Made by a program: the position numbers and the translations under genes. Shown piece by piece: positions 46,641 through 57,361 of a DNA stretch of 64,000 bases; position 1 is the first letter of the stretch, and each line of letters opens with the position of its first letter. The stretch comes from Girardinichthys multiradiatus (Eukaryota > Chordata > Actinopteri > Cyprinodontiformes > Goodeidae). Location of the stretch: contig NC_061817.1 of the NCBI RefSeq assembly GCF_021462225.1, forward strand, positions 2,788,751-2,852,750, given 5' to 3'. The notes below the pieces were generated by a model that made no database searches, was not told the DNA's origin, and saw only the letters and a program-made list of their open reading frames with translations.

Positions 46641-49150
46641 CACGCTTCACATTTTTATTTATTTATTTATTTACAAAAAGCTCAAACATAAACTAGTTTT
46701 CGTTCATTTATCATGTTTACAAATATTTGTGTAGATCATGAGATTATTTGAGGACAGTTTTCTCCAGACCACATTCAGAGTTGGCCTGGCACACTTATGT
46801 CTACATTAGTTTGGCAGTCTGAAAGCCATCAGTCCTGGGACACATTATAGAACCATGCACTCTTATGATGTGACTTCTCCTCAAGCAGCAAGGTACCTGA
46901 AACATCACCTGTCATTTGATTGCTCAGGTGACTGTGTGTTTTGTTTTTCCTCAAAGTCAAACATATTTCAATCAACAAACTCTTTACTAAACTAGAACAA
47001 TCCAACTAAACTACCAAGCAGAATGAAATAATAAAGAAGACCAACTATGTACAATATGAACAAGTGAATCGCAGTTGGTTAAAAACCATGGCCAATAAAG
47101 TGATGCAATATTACCATTTAATGTTATTTATGTTTGAGAACCAAGGATTATCTTGAGGAATCTGGAAATGAGGTTAAATTAGTCTTGGAACTAACTTAGA
47201 CAATAATTAGTACCTTCATACAACCATTCACAATGCAAGATCAGATAAAACAGTATTTTAATAAAATAATATTTAGAAGAATGATTTGCTGAATACAATC
47301 AGCCTTCTGGATGACTATTATCAATGGTGTTTAATTAGCTTCCTATATTTAGTAAAATAATATTTAAGGCAATATTTAGTGAATATTATTTTCCGAGACT
47401 GGAAACTAACGACCTTCCTAGATAAAAGATCTTTAACTGGTGACGACAAAGCCTATGAATTAATAAGATGGCAGCGAGTCATGTGTTACCTTAGCTGTTA
47501 GTGGTTGGAGCTAACCGAAAACGTATAGCTAGCTACCACTCCTTTAGGGGTACACATGTAACTTTAAAATATCATTAATGAAAGGCATGCTTGGCTCCTT
47601 CAGTGGCCGCGGTGCAGTGGTTAGCTCTCGCTACCTGGATGTGCATGCAGAAAGGCGTGCGATGCTGTGGTCCCGTTGTCCTCTGTCAGGCCGGGGAAGA
47701 TTGCTTCAGTTAGGGACAACGTTCCTTGGGAGCTTCTGTAGCTTCTGCAGGCCTCAAGGAAAAGTCAAGCCACGCTTGTCTTATTACTCCCTTTTTATGA
47801 ATGAATGCTGGGTATTCCAACAGCAAAGCATTTTTTAATTTTGTTGCATACCATCGGCGTGAAGTTGAAGAGTTATATCTGCTCGCCGGCAAGGAGATAT
47901 TTGTGCTTTTGTTGTCTGTTGAGCTAACCCCTCCCTCCTACTTTCGTATTTCTGAGGGGATTACTCATTCCAGCTCTCCATCCAACGGGTCCGGACTTCC
48001 CTAAAACTGAAAGGTCTTACTAAACAGGTTTACTGAAAGAACTGTTTAAGCTGGTGTCGGGAAATGGCACGCCTAATGTTTAACAGCCTACAGTCAGAAG
48101 TCTCGCCCTTCTTCAACTCGTGGTCTGGACAACCAAGTAGCCCACAGCAGTCATCCAACCCTCGCCAGTCACTTCTGTTAATGGCTGCTCGTTCCCTAAT
48201 TTTATAACTGGCACTTGGTATATGGGTTAGGTTAGCTTTAGTGACTCGGCACGAGCCCCAAGGGCGCTGTTTTAACAAGTTTGGCTTAAGGCAACCTATA
48301 AAAACCTCCTAAAATCTCTTAAAACCATGCAACAAGAATTTTTACCACCAACGAAAAACAAAAAATAAGGTGACTCAAATAGTTGACTGTCCACAATTTA
48401 TTTAGAATGTTATATGCTGTCTTTAATTAGTTGCGCTCTTGCAGAGGTCAGTAACAGCTTAAATTCAGCAACGCATACTAATTTCAATAATAGAAATGAA
48501 TCAATCAATTTAACTTGATTTTCTCTGATGCTGAAACTACTGAGTTTGGAGAGGCTTTGAAGACGGAGGCTCATCCATGTACCCGATGTGGAAGTTTCTT
48601 CGCGAAACGAGTGGATTTTCTTGAAAGAAAGGCAACTTAAATCTTCAGTTTTCTTCCTCTAAGTGGAGAGGCACCGATGCTCCAGGTTTTGATGGTCAAA
48701 CAGGAACTTTGTTGTCATATGTCTCAGAAGACAGTAGCTTCCAGAGGCTGAAGAGTTGGAAGAAACCCTAGAGGTATAACTGGAGTTGATTCAGGACTTT
48801 CAGGAGCCTGAAACTTAGAGCAATCAGTTGTTCACCGACCAAGTTCACTTCAGTTGTCTGGGTAAAATCAGATTCTCAATTATGAGCCACAGTCCTTTCA
48901 GGGCACACAGGTTGATCCTCTTTTTAATGCAGTTGATCAGCTGGGCTGTATCTCTGGTCCTCTGTTTCTTCTGTAGCGTCTTTCTCCATCCGCAGTTCCC
49001 TTTTTTGGCATCGCTTTTATAGTGCAGATGGTCTCACTGGTCAGCCCTTTGTTAGGGTTTTCCGTTACTGCACAATACGTTATTGCCCAATACTTAGTCA
49101 TGGTCACAGTGACTTTCTTGCGCTGTTTTTCGGCCTTCAAGATACTGGTA
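46641..49150. other. Unassigned DNA
   Basis: About 2.5 kb with no recognisable gene. A short TTTATTTATTTATTTA run is near 46653. The 47480-48300 part is less AT-rich and has several overlapping frames under 100 codons without domains. Confidence 0.4.
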
Positions 49151-49335
49151 GTCAGCACATTGCTGGCTTTAGTCCCTTCCTCCCTTCCTTGTGTTGTTTG
49201 TTGCTCTTTAACAGACTCTCGCTGTCGGCACACAGCTGGCTTTAGCCTGTTCCTCCCTTCCTTGCGTTGCTTGTTGGTCTTCACAAGGCTCACTGTCAGC
49301 ATGCAGCCGGCTCTCGTCACTCCTAGTCAGCATAC
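49151..49335. repeat. Imperfect tandem repeat, ~72-bp unit
   Basis: Units begin at 49151, 49224 and 49295 (GTCAGCACATTGCTGGC, GTCGGCACACAGCTGGC, GTCAGCATGCAGCCGGC). They share CTTTAG..C..TTCCTCCCTTCCTTG. The first two are 73 and 71 bp and the third is partial. Frames crossing it (48937-49320 minus, 49022-49471 plus) reflect the repeat and not a gene. Confidence 0.75.
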
Positions 49336-50969
49336 ATTTCTCTCCCTTATCTGCTTAACCTTAAACTTTACACAGTATTACACATTCCACTCTCAGCTTT
49401 CTGCTTTTACTTTAGACACAGTTATAAAAGTATCACTTCATTCTTTTTATTCATACCTCACAACTGATTAACATTATATCTCTTTCATATATATAGATGA
49501 TTAAGAATCTCTAAACCTTAATGTTTTATTTTAATCATCAGTTCTCAATCATATTTAAACCATATGTGTGTTAACTTGATAAACAAAGATTACTCATTTT
49601 ATTTAATACTTGTAGAAAATGGAAAATCATCATACATAATTTCTTGGTTACACTTGTAGTTTATACTTCTGCAAAAGATAAGACAGTTAATATATGACTC
49701 CATACAGGCCTCTCCAGTCTTTTAGTCCAAGAATGTGAGAATATACTTATTTTACTTTTCATTGATTCAACTGTGAGTATTTAATAAATGTTTACATTTA
49801 TTAAATACACGTTTCCATGGATTCCATGGAAAGATCTCACCTTCTTTTGACAGTGCGTTGTCTCTCCGTCCAGTTCTCCTGCTGAAAATGTGGTAGAGGC
49901 CGTTGTCGAAGCTGTCTCTGCTTCCCCAGGTCCGTTGTTTTGGGCACAGGTTTCACAACAGTGAAATAAACACAAAGTACAATCAGCTTAAGTTCGCCTC
50001 TGCGCAGAGGGAGAGAGATGCCCCAGCCAACACCTGCGAACAACAACTCCGCCCCCTCTCCGCTTCCAGCTCGTTTTATTAGGTCTCCATGTTGTGTACA
50101 ACATTTCCTTTTTTACATATATCATATCACTTAGTCGTACTGCATAACAGTTCCTTATGTCCAAATAAGGAGTGCTTCCTGTTATTACATCCAGCAGGCT
50201 CCTCTTATCCTGTCTCCTTCACTCCCTATCCGCTGCTCCCCTGTCCTTCACCAATTTATGACCTCTATCAGCACATTCCAGTTACACACATAGATAGTTT
50301 ATATTCTACACCGCCATGTTGGAACACTGTGTTTTTGTTGACAGTGACATCACAGGAAGTCAGCTATGACTCCTCCTCTTCCTGGGCTGGGTTAGGCATA
50401 AATTAGTGGGACACTGATAGGTGTAGAAAGGTTCATACTGGCATTTAATATTGTAACCCATGGCTGGGGTCCCAATAGTTTTGATGCTCCATTTAGACTA
50501 TGTTTGTAACTGTGGTCAGGATTAAAGGACTGTGAGTTTGGACCTCCTCTTTAATTAAATCCTGATTTCGTTTGACACGTTAGTGGATCTTTAAACATGA
50601 AATTCAGTGACAACATCTGGGCTGTAATTTTAGCTACAACCTATATGGTGATCTGAGAAAAAAATAGGAGTAACATAAACATTCACGCCAGGCTCACACT
50701 AAATGCGCTACAGCGGCGGTGCAGATGCAGTGCAGGCGCTGAAAGGAACCCAAATCATTAAAATCAATGTGTAAACTCACATCAGCCATGGTGCAATGCA
50801 GTTACCGAGGCTGTGCAGCTGAAAGAAATGTTTTTGCAAGAAGGAAATTTGGCCGGACGTTGCAACGGCTTCCGTATCAAGCTCCTAATTTCACCAGCCA
50901 AACAGGAAGCCAGACAGGAGAGAGTTCTGGAAAATTTCAAAATAAAATCAACCCACCAACACACACTTA
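49336..50969. other. Unassigned DNA before TcA copy B
   Basis: AT-rich to about 49830, then more mixed composition. No coding or repeat identity that I can support. Confidence 0.4.
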
Positions 50970-51961
50970 CAGGGGTTGGACAATGAAACTGAAACACCTG
51001 GTTTTAGACCACAATAATTTATTAGTTCGGTGTAGGGCCTCCTTTTGCGGCCAATACAGTGTCAATTTGTCTTGGGAATGACATATACAAGTCCTGCACA
51101 GTGGTCAGAGGGATTTTAAGCCATTCTTCTTGCAGGATAGTGGCCAGGTCACTACGTGATACCGGTGGAGGAAAACGTTTCCTGACTCGCTCCTCCAAAA
51201 CACCCCAAAGTGGCTCAATATTTAGATCTGGTGACTTGCAGGCCATGGGAGATGTTCAACTTCACTTTCATGTTCATCAAACCAATCTTTCACCAGTCTT
51301 GCTGTGTGTATTGGTGCATTGTCATCCTGATACACGGCACCGCCTTCAGGATACAATGTTTGAACCATTGGATGCACATGGTCCTCAAGAATGGTTCGGT
51401 AGTCCTTGGCAGTCCATCTAGCACAAGTATTGGGCCAAGGGAATGCCATGATATGGCAGCCCAAACCATCACTGATCCACCCCCATGCTTCACTCTGGGC
51501 ATGCAACAGTCTGGGTGATATGCTTCTTTGGGGCTTCTCCACACCGTAACTCTCCCGGATGTGGGGAAAACAGTAAAGGTGGACTCATCAGAGAACAATA
51601 CATGTTTCACATTGTCCACAGCCCAAGATTTGCTCTCCTTGCACCATTGAAACCGACGCTTGGCATTGGCATGAGTGACCAAAGGTTTGGCTATAGTAGC
51701 CCGGCCGTGTATATTGACCCTGTGGAGCTCCCGACGGACAGTTCTGGTGGAAACAGGAGAGTTGAGGTGCACATTTAATTCTGCCGTGATTTGGGCAGCC
51801 GTGGTTTTATGTTTTTTGGATACAATCCGGGTTAGCACCCGAACATCCCTTTCAGACAGCTTCCTCTTGCGTCCACAGTTAATCCTGTTGGATATGGTTC
51901 GTCCTTCTTGGTGGTATGCTGACATTACCTTGGATACCGTGGCTCTTGATACATCACAAAG
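50970..51961 (-). mobile_element. Tc1-like element TcA copy B, cut by retrovirus
   Basis: The left end CAGGGGTTGGACAATGAA follows TA (50968-50969). The element continues through most of the transposase but stops at CATCACAAAG/TGTTAGGG, exactly where the retroviral LTR begins. The other end of this TcA is not found in the window. Confidence 0.9.
51022..51961 (-). pseudogene. TcA transposase copy B, interrupted by ERV
   Basis: From the LTR junction the minus frame reads a helix-turn-helix remnant, [20 protein letters not shown], then HVLFSDESTFTVF (first catalytic Asp) and VKHGGGSVMVWAAISWHS to ILVLDG. A frame change near 51415 and another near 51235 follow. The C-terminal pieces YQDDNAPIHTARLVKDW and PDLNIEPLWGVLEERV are present, with one Ile codon missing before the Glu. 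This copy keeps the middle region that copy A lost. Confidence 0.87.
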
Positions 51962-52348
51962 TGTTAGGGTTTTTATGACTTTTTATATTGTTTATCACTT
52001 GTGTCTACTCTAAGTGCTTTCTTCCCCCACATGCCATAGACAAAGAGATAAGAGAGAAGGGTGAGTTATGCTATTATCAGCAACATCTAGGGACTGGCAC
52101 CAATCCTCACTCCTTTCTCTAAAATCAAGACACATGAACCCTAACCTTTCACAAACACACACACGCACACACACACACACCCACCTTGAATGTTGTTTGA
52201 ACTGTGTGTGACCAAGCATGTATAAATAAAGAGGGAGGAGTGTTAATACTTCGTAGTTTTGCACTGCAGAGTGTGACCTACACTTGCCGCAAGTATAACT
52301 CACTCTGTGTCGTTCCTTACCTCTGAGTTGACTAAATAATACCTATCA
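51962..52348 (+). repeat. 5' LTR of endogenous retrovirus
   Basis: Starts TGTTAGGG at the break in TcA copy B. A TATA box TATAAATA is at 52221-52228, overlapping AATAAA at 52225-52230, and a CA-rich stretch at 52157-52183. The 3' end is set at ATCA (52348) because a TGG-starting primer-site candidate lies just downstream; it could be off by some tens of bases since no second LTR is available for comparison. Confidence 0.62.
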
Positions 52349-52353
52349 TTAAT

Positions 52354-52372
52354 TTGGTCCTTCGGAGCCGGA
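52354..52372 (+). other. Candidate primer-binding site
   Basis: TGGTCCTTCGGAGCCGGAT starts with TGG, as tRNA-primed sites do. Its reverse complement ends in CCA and resembles the 3' end of tRNA-Tyr, with one extra base. It is six bases from the proposed LTR end, more than usual, so both calls are tentative. Confidence 0.4.
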
Positions 52373-53006
52373 TATTATAAGAACTAAACTGATTTAATCT
52401 TTCTTTGCAGTGACTGGCGGATCTCCGGGAACAGCCTGACATCGAGTTAAGCGCCGCCGCACAGCCATACCTAGGCCTGGTGGCTGAAAGTCCCGGTGTG
52501 TGACGTTCGCATCTGGCCGGTGGATTATTGTCTTGCTCGATGCCAGGGTGACTCTGGAGGTACTGGATAATTTGGTTGGTAACATTCTGCCGGAAGGGAA
52601 TGAAATTAAGTGTTGAATAATAAAGAGAGCTCATAAACTAAGCTAGGTCGACCAAACATATTGCTGAAGGGACATAAATATGTTAAAATACTAACTGTGT
52701 GACTGTGCTGTTTTGTGTGTTTGGAAGACTAAGCATTTTGGAAGAATCTTAGTAGGATTCTGCTGGTCTTGTGTTTTCTTTTGCCTAGAATAGAAAGACG
52801 TATTGGTGATTCTTGGAGATAAAGGTCGGGTTTAATCCCAGAAAATTAACACCGCTGCAAATTATTCGCAGTAGAAGGGCGTGTTAATGTCCTCTCCTTG
52901 AATTTCATGCCAGTGAATTTCTATTTGGGACATTTATAGTATTGTGAACTAAAATTAAACATCATGGGGAAGTAAACTAATTAACTTAGAAGGAGATGTA
53001 AAATTT

Positions 53007-54578
53007 ATGGAGAATTATGTAAAAGGAGCAGGTATGATCTGTCATAGATGGAATAAAAAACATGGTTTCTTAGGTAAACTAAATATTAACGATATCTTAA
53101 AATTGCAAAGGGATTTAAAATTAGAAATAATGAATACCAAGAAACCAACTAAAAAGGAACAGAGAAAGGTCGAGTATAAATTCTCAGACAAATGGCTGGA
53201 ACAAAGTAAGTTAAGAATCATGCAGAGGCGAAATAAGGAGGAGAAGCGACAGGAGAAGCTGACAGCTGCAGTCTTGGTGCACCCACATGAGGAAACAATG
53301 GTCGCATCCAGACAGCGAGGTGTTCGGCCCCCTGCCGTGCAGGAAGCAGGACAGGAGGCTGGAGCACAGCAAATTGGAGGAGAGATGGAAGGAGCTGTAG
53401 CAGTTCCTACAACTCCTATAAGTAAGCAAGAAAAATTAAGTAATCCTTCTAAAACAGAAGAACAGAGCTCTTCTAGTGAGCACTGGTCTCCTAATTTCTG
53501 GGGGGGTACACGGGTGCGAACTAGGAGTAAAGATAAGAAAACAATTCCAAGCATATACCCAGGCGAAGCCTTAATGGCTCACGAACAGAAATTTCATCCA
53601 TCTGAAATAAATTTAGAAGGAGACACATTCCCTCTAGTTGAGGTAGCAAACCCAAATGTAGGTGACGCTAATCACCGACAGCCGCCAACTATTCTAGTAT
53701 ATAGACCATGGACACAGGAAGACAGAACTGCTGCTTTAAAAGGTATCCCATCGATACAAGAAGGCGTGGAAGAATTTCTAGACGCTATTACAGAACTCAG
53801 AGGAAGCTTTCATCTTAATGGCAGAGAGATGCTCCAGTGTTTTACCCAGCTGTTTGGCCACCGCTGGTGCAGAGTAGCAGGAGGTTTCACTGGATGCGAT
53901 GACAATGGTGACATACTAGCACATAATTCACTAGATTTAAGGGACGCCTTACGCTTACTCTTTGAAAGAATTTGAAGAGTTTATATACAGACAGCAGATT
54001 ATGGTAAAATCTCACAATGCAAACAGAAGGAGGAAGAAGACCCACAAGATTTCTTGGATAGAATGAGACGTGTTTTTAGAGCAAACTCTGCTATACCATA
54101 TGATGAAGCAGAGGCAGGAGCCTATCAGCAACAGTTGAAGAGAGCCTTTTTGCAAGGCCTTAAAATTGAACTCAGACGGTATATAGACAAACACTGGGTT
54201 CATCAAAATACAGGAACTGTTACACAAGCTTTGGAATATGGGGAGCACGCTCATAAAACACAGCGAGATAGGAAGACAGATACGTTTGGAATGCAAGACA
54301 GTTTAATGGCTTTGCATCGCTCAGGGGCAAGCGGGCAAAGAGGACGGAGGGGATTTAGAGGTCACAGAGGAGGAGGAGGAGGGCCACGACACAGTTACAC
54401 ACAGAGCAATGTGTGTCTGAGGTGTGGAAAAATAGGACATTATGCTAGAGAATGTAGGACAATTTTACAAAACCTTGGCGCAAGAGATGAAAACTGCTGG
54501 ATCTGCAATGAGCCAGGACATTTTGCAAGAGAATGTAATGAAAAGCGGGTGTATAACCCCAACTCTACCCAGAATTGA
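53007..54578 (+). pseudogene. Retroviral gag with one internal stop
   Basis: One frame from ATG 53007 to TGA 54576-54578 (524 codons) contains a single in-frame TGA at 53973-53975. The N-terminal part is basic and Lys-rich (residues 40-90), followed by a Pro/Ser-rich linker and a capsid-like region with a worn homology segment downstream of the stop (KEEEDPQDFLDRMRRVFRAN). An Arg/Gly-rich stretch (RGRRGFRGHRGGGGG-like) precedes two nucleocapsid zinc knuckles of C-x2-C-x4-H-x4-C form at 54414-54455 and 54495-54536. Gag forms the virion shell and packages RNA. The leader places the ATG about 660 bp after the LTR. One stop inactivates the frame as written. Confidence 0.88.
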
Positions 54579-54584
54579 CAATTA
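54576..54584 (+). promoter_or_regulatory. Leaky-stop context TGA CAA TTA at gag-pro boundary
   Basis: The gag stop TGA is followed by CAATTA, matching the known readthrough motif STOP-CAR-YYA. The reading frame stays open without change for 309 codons downstream, into the protease. Confidence 0.7.
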
Positions 54585-55505
54585 CAGCCACAGCCCCCAC
54601 CTCCTCCCCCACTAGCAGAGAAAAACAGTAGTGAAATGGAGGAAGTTGATATACAAGCAGCACTGGAACTTATAGCACTTAGTAGGACGCAAGATTTGCC
54701 ATATAAAAACATAATAATAAATGGCAAAGTATATAGCTGTTTGTGTGATACAGGGGCATGTAGAACTGTGCTAACTAAACCTCCACTCGGAGTAAAATAT
54801 TCTAACACCGCAGTGCATGTTAGATCAGCAGCTGGCACATCAGAGGTACATTACCTAAGTGCACCAGTAACAATAATAGAACCTGAGACAAAACTTACTT
54901 GTCAGGCTCCTGTTCTGATAAGTCAAAAATGCCCATTAAACCTGTTGGGAAGAGATCTTGTGCAAAAGTTGCATATAAATATAGTATCAACAGAAACAGG
55001 TATGAAAGCTGTAGTGGAAGAAGGCGCCCTAGTCCTGAATGAACTCTCACAGCCGCATTATTACTGGTCCCTCGATCTAGGCCCCACACCAACAGCTCGA
55101 GAACTGCTGAGGAGAACCAGAGAAAAACAAACTTCCCAGGAGGCACAGTACATGCTAGATACTGAACTCCATGTAACCATGAGATATAAAAATACTGCAG
55201 GGCCAGATTATCAGTATGATACTGTTTTTCACAGAGAAAATAATCAGACTGTTACCATACAGCATCTGTATGTTGACCCCAAAACAGGGAAATCTTCCAC
55301 CTCAATCATACTGTCAGGAAGACAGCTTCAACAGTTTAAAGGCAGTACACCTCATCTGTCATTAACTAAACCTGTGGGGGGTCAGTGGAAAGAATTAGAA
55401 AACTTTATACAGCGTGCTGAAAGAGGGAGATATGAGGCATTAACAAGCTCTGACTGGAAAGTAGATCCTAACACAGGAATCTGGAAACTCACTCTGGGTG
55501 GATAG
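54579..55505 (+). CDS. Retroviral protease plus unassigned domain
   Basis: Open in the gag frame immediately after the gag stop, so it is expected as a gag-pro readthrough product without its own start. The first internal ATG is 54636. A Pro-rich linker is followed by an aspartic protease: CLCDTGACRTVL, with catalytic DTG at 54747-54755, a flap-like region, and LLGRDLVQKL (GRD at 54948-54956). It would cleave the Gag and Pol polyproteins as a dimer. After about 55040 come some 155 residues that match no protease or dUTPase motif I know. The frame ends at TAG 55503-55505, before the reverse transcriptase; this may be a mutation, since RT continues in another frame. Confidence 0.85.
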   Translation, partial: QLQPQPPPPPPLAEKNSSEMEEVDIQAALELIALSRTQDLPYKNIIINGKVYSCLCDTGACRTVLTKPPLGVKYSNTAVHVRSAAGTSEVHYLSAPVTIIEPETKLTCQAPVLISQKCPLNLLGRDLVQKLHINIVSTETGMKAVVEEGALVLNELSQPHYYWSLDLGPTPTARELLRRTREKQTSQEAQYMLDTELHVTMRYKNTAGPDYQYDTVFHRENNQTVTIQHLYVDPKTGKSSTSIILSGRQLQQFKGSTPHLSLTKPVGGQWKELENFIQRAERGRYEALTSSDWKVDPNTGIWKLTLGG

Positions 55506-55612
55506 TCAAAGTTCATCCAAAGACACATTTGGATGATGCAAAGTGACAGATACAGGGCCTAGCTGAAAGCAAAGAGAGCAACAGGCACCCTGCCTTAGCT
55601 GCTGTCCCACCT

Positions 55613-57196
55613 GAACTGTGGTCCCAATCATCGACTGATGTAGGACTTATAAAGGGGTTTCCACCATATAAGGTTAAATTAATATCTGAAGAACGGCCAG
55701 TAGTTCGCCAGTATCCCTTGAAACCAGAAGCTGAAGAGGGTATTAAGCCAGTAATACAGGATATGTTGAAGTCAGGAATATTAAGGGAAGCACCTGATGC
55801 TACATGCAACACACCTATATTTCCAGTGCAGAAAGCCAGCACAGGAAAGTGGAGGATGGTTCAGGATCTTAGACCGATAAATAAAATAGTGTGACATGCG
55901 ATTCCAGACGTCCCGAATCCACATACATTACTGCATTCATTAACTCCAGATAAAAAATATTTCTCATTGGTAGATCTTAGCAATGCTTTCTTTACAGTAC
56001 CACTGCATGAAGAGTCACAGCATTTATTTGGCTTTCAGTTTAAAGGGAAAAATACACTTACACCAGACTACCACAAGGCTTCAGTGAAAGTCCACATGTA
56101 TATACACAAGCCTTAAGACACTCTATGAGCACCTGTGAGGTGCCTGAACATAGTCAAGTCCTGTTGTATGTAGATGATATTCTTATAGCTTCAGACACTC
56201 AACAACACTGTGAGGAAGCTACCATAACAGTTCTGAAACATCTCTACCAGACGGGGCACAAAGCCTCTAGGGATAAACTGCAGTTTTGCAAGGAGAAAGT
56301 GATTTATTTGGGACATATGTTCTCACAACATGGTCGTTCCCTCCTAAGTAGCAGAAAAACAGCCATACATGAAGCCCCAAAACCACGAACTAAACAACAA
56401 ATGATGTCCTTTCTGGGACTGTGTAATTTTTGCAGAGAATGGCTACCAGACTATGCAGCCATTGTACAACCCTTGCAATCTATGATCTATGGCAAAGACA
56501 TGACATTAAAAGACAAAATCATATGGACTAAGGAAGGAGAAGTAGCATTCACAGAGCTAAAAAATCTGCTTCAAACAACAGTCACCTTAGCTCTGCCGGA
56601 TTATAGCCAGCCTTTCACACTTTGTGTAGATGCATGTAAGGGTTATACGAAAGTTCTATTAACCCAACCATTTGGCTCCAAAAACAGACCTTTAGCATTT
56701 TATTCTAAAAAACTGGACTCTGTGGCATCTGGATTTCCAAATTGTCTGCAGAGCTGCATCGCAGCAGCAGAAGCTGTGAAGCAGACAGCTGAAATTGTGT
56801 TGTGCCACCCGTTCACACTGAAAGTTCCTCATTCAGTGTCACTTGTATTGCTACAAACTTCACTTCCTTTCTTGACTCATGCAAGGCATATTACGTTGAC
56901 CTCATTGTTACTCTCACAACCAAATATAACTCTGCAAAGATGTGGTCCATTGAACCCTAGCACATTAATTCCAACAGCAGAAGATGGGAATCCACATTCT
57001 TGCAAAACAAAGGTTGAGGAAGATACAAAACCTAGGCAAGATATCTCTCAGACACCTCTGGAAAACAGATGGATCAGCATCAAAAGATGAATATGGAAAA
57101 AACAGAGTTGGTTACGCAGTAACCACTGAAACTAAAATTATAGAATCACAGGCCCTGCCTCATACATGCTCATCACAGACTGCAGAGCATCTCTAA
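55613..57196 (+). pseudogene. Retroviral reverse transcriptase/RNase H, broken
   Basis: The first RT segment begins about 55616 in a different frame from protease and shows QYPLKPEAEEGIKP, GKWRMVQDLRPIN and FSLVDLSNAFFTV (motif A Asp). A TGA near 55893 interrupts it. A one-base change in an A-run near 56045-56052 shifts to the frame holding RLPQGFSESP (about 56068-56097) and the catalytic box LLYVDDILIAS (YVDD at 56167-56178). This frame is open to 57090 through thumb and connection. The RNase H start KTDGSASKDEYG, with its first catalytic Asp, is in a third frame (56984-57196) and ends at AEHL. The remaining RNase H and the integrase are absent. Confidence 0.87.
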
Positions 57197-57285
57197 TTAC
57201 GGCAGGATTGGTCCTCCATAAGAGCGTGTTTGGATGTAAAGCCTTAATTATTTATACATATGGGGCAACTGAGACTCAGTGTCTA

Positions 57286-57361
57286 GTGTAGTAGAAGTAG
57301 TAGTTGTTGTAGTAGTAGTAGTAGTAGAGAGAGAGAGAGAGAGAGATAGAAAGAGAGAGAA
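57286..57361. repeat. (GTA)n(GA)n compound microsatellite
   Basis: GTAGTAGTAGTAGTAG units followed by a GAGAGAGA run. Located just past the last retroviral coding sequence. Confidence 0.9.

Larger units (their letters stand above)
51962..57200 (+). mobile_element. Endogenous retrovirus, 3' half missing
   Basis: A plus-strand provirus inserted in TcA copy B. The order is 5' LTR (51962 to about 52348), a possible primer-binding site, leader, gag (53007-54578), protease (54579-55505), reverse transcriptase and the beginning of RNase H (to about 57196). No integrase, envelope or 3' LTR is recognisable downstream, and the other half of the host TcA is also missing. A deletion therefore removed the provirus 3' half together with flanking DNA. 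Gag-pro in one frame separated by a stop, and two CCHC boxes in nucleocapsid, suggest a gamma/epsilon-like fish lineage only loosely. The copy is defective. Confidence 0.88.

Noticed and set aside
48937..49471. Overlapping frames of 127 and 149 codons
   Set aside because: They span the 72-bp tandem repeat on both strands and have no recognisable domain.
53042..53554. 170-codon minus-strand frame over gag
   Set aside because: Antisense shadow; the plus strand has the gag frame with zinc knuckles downstream.
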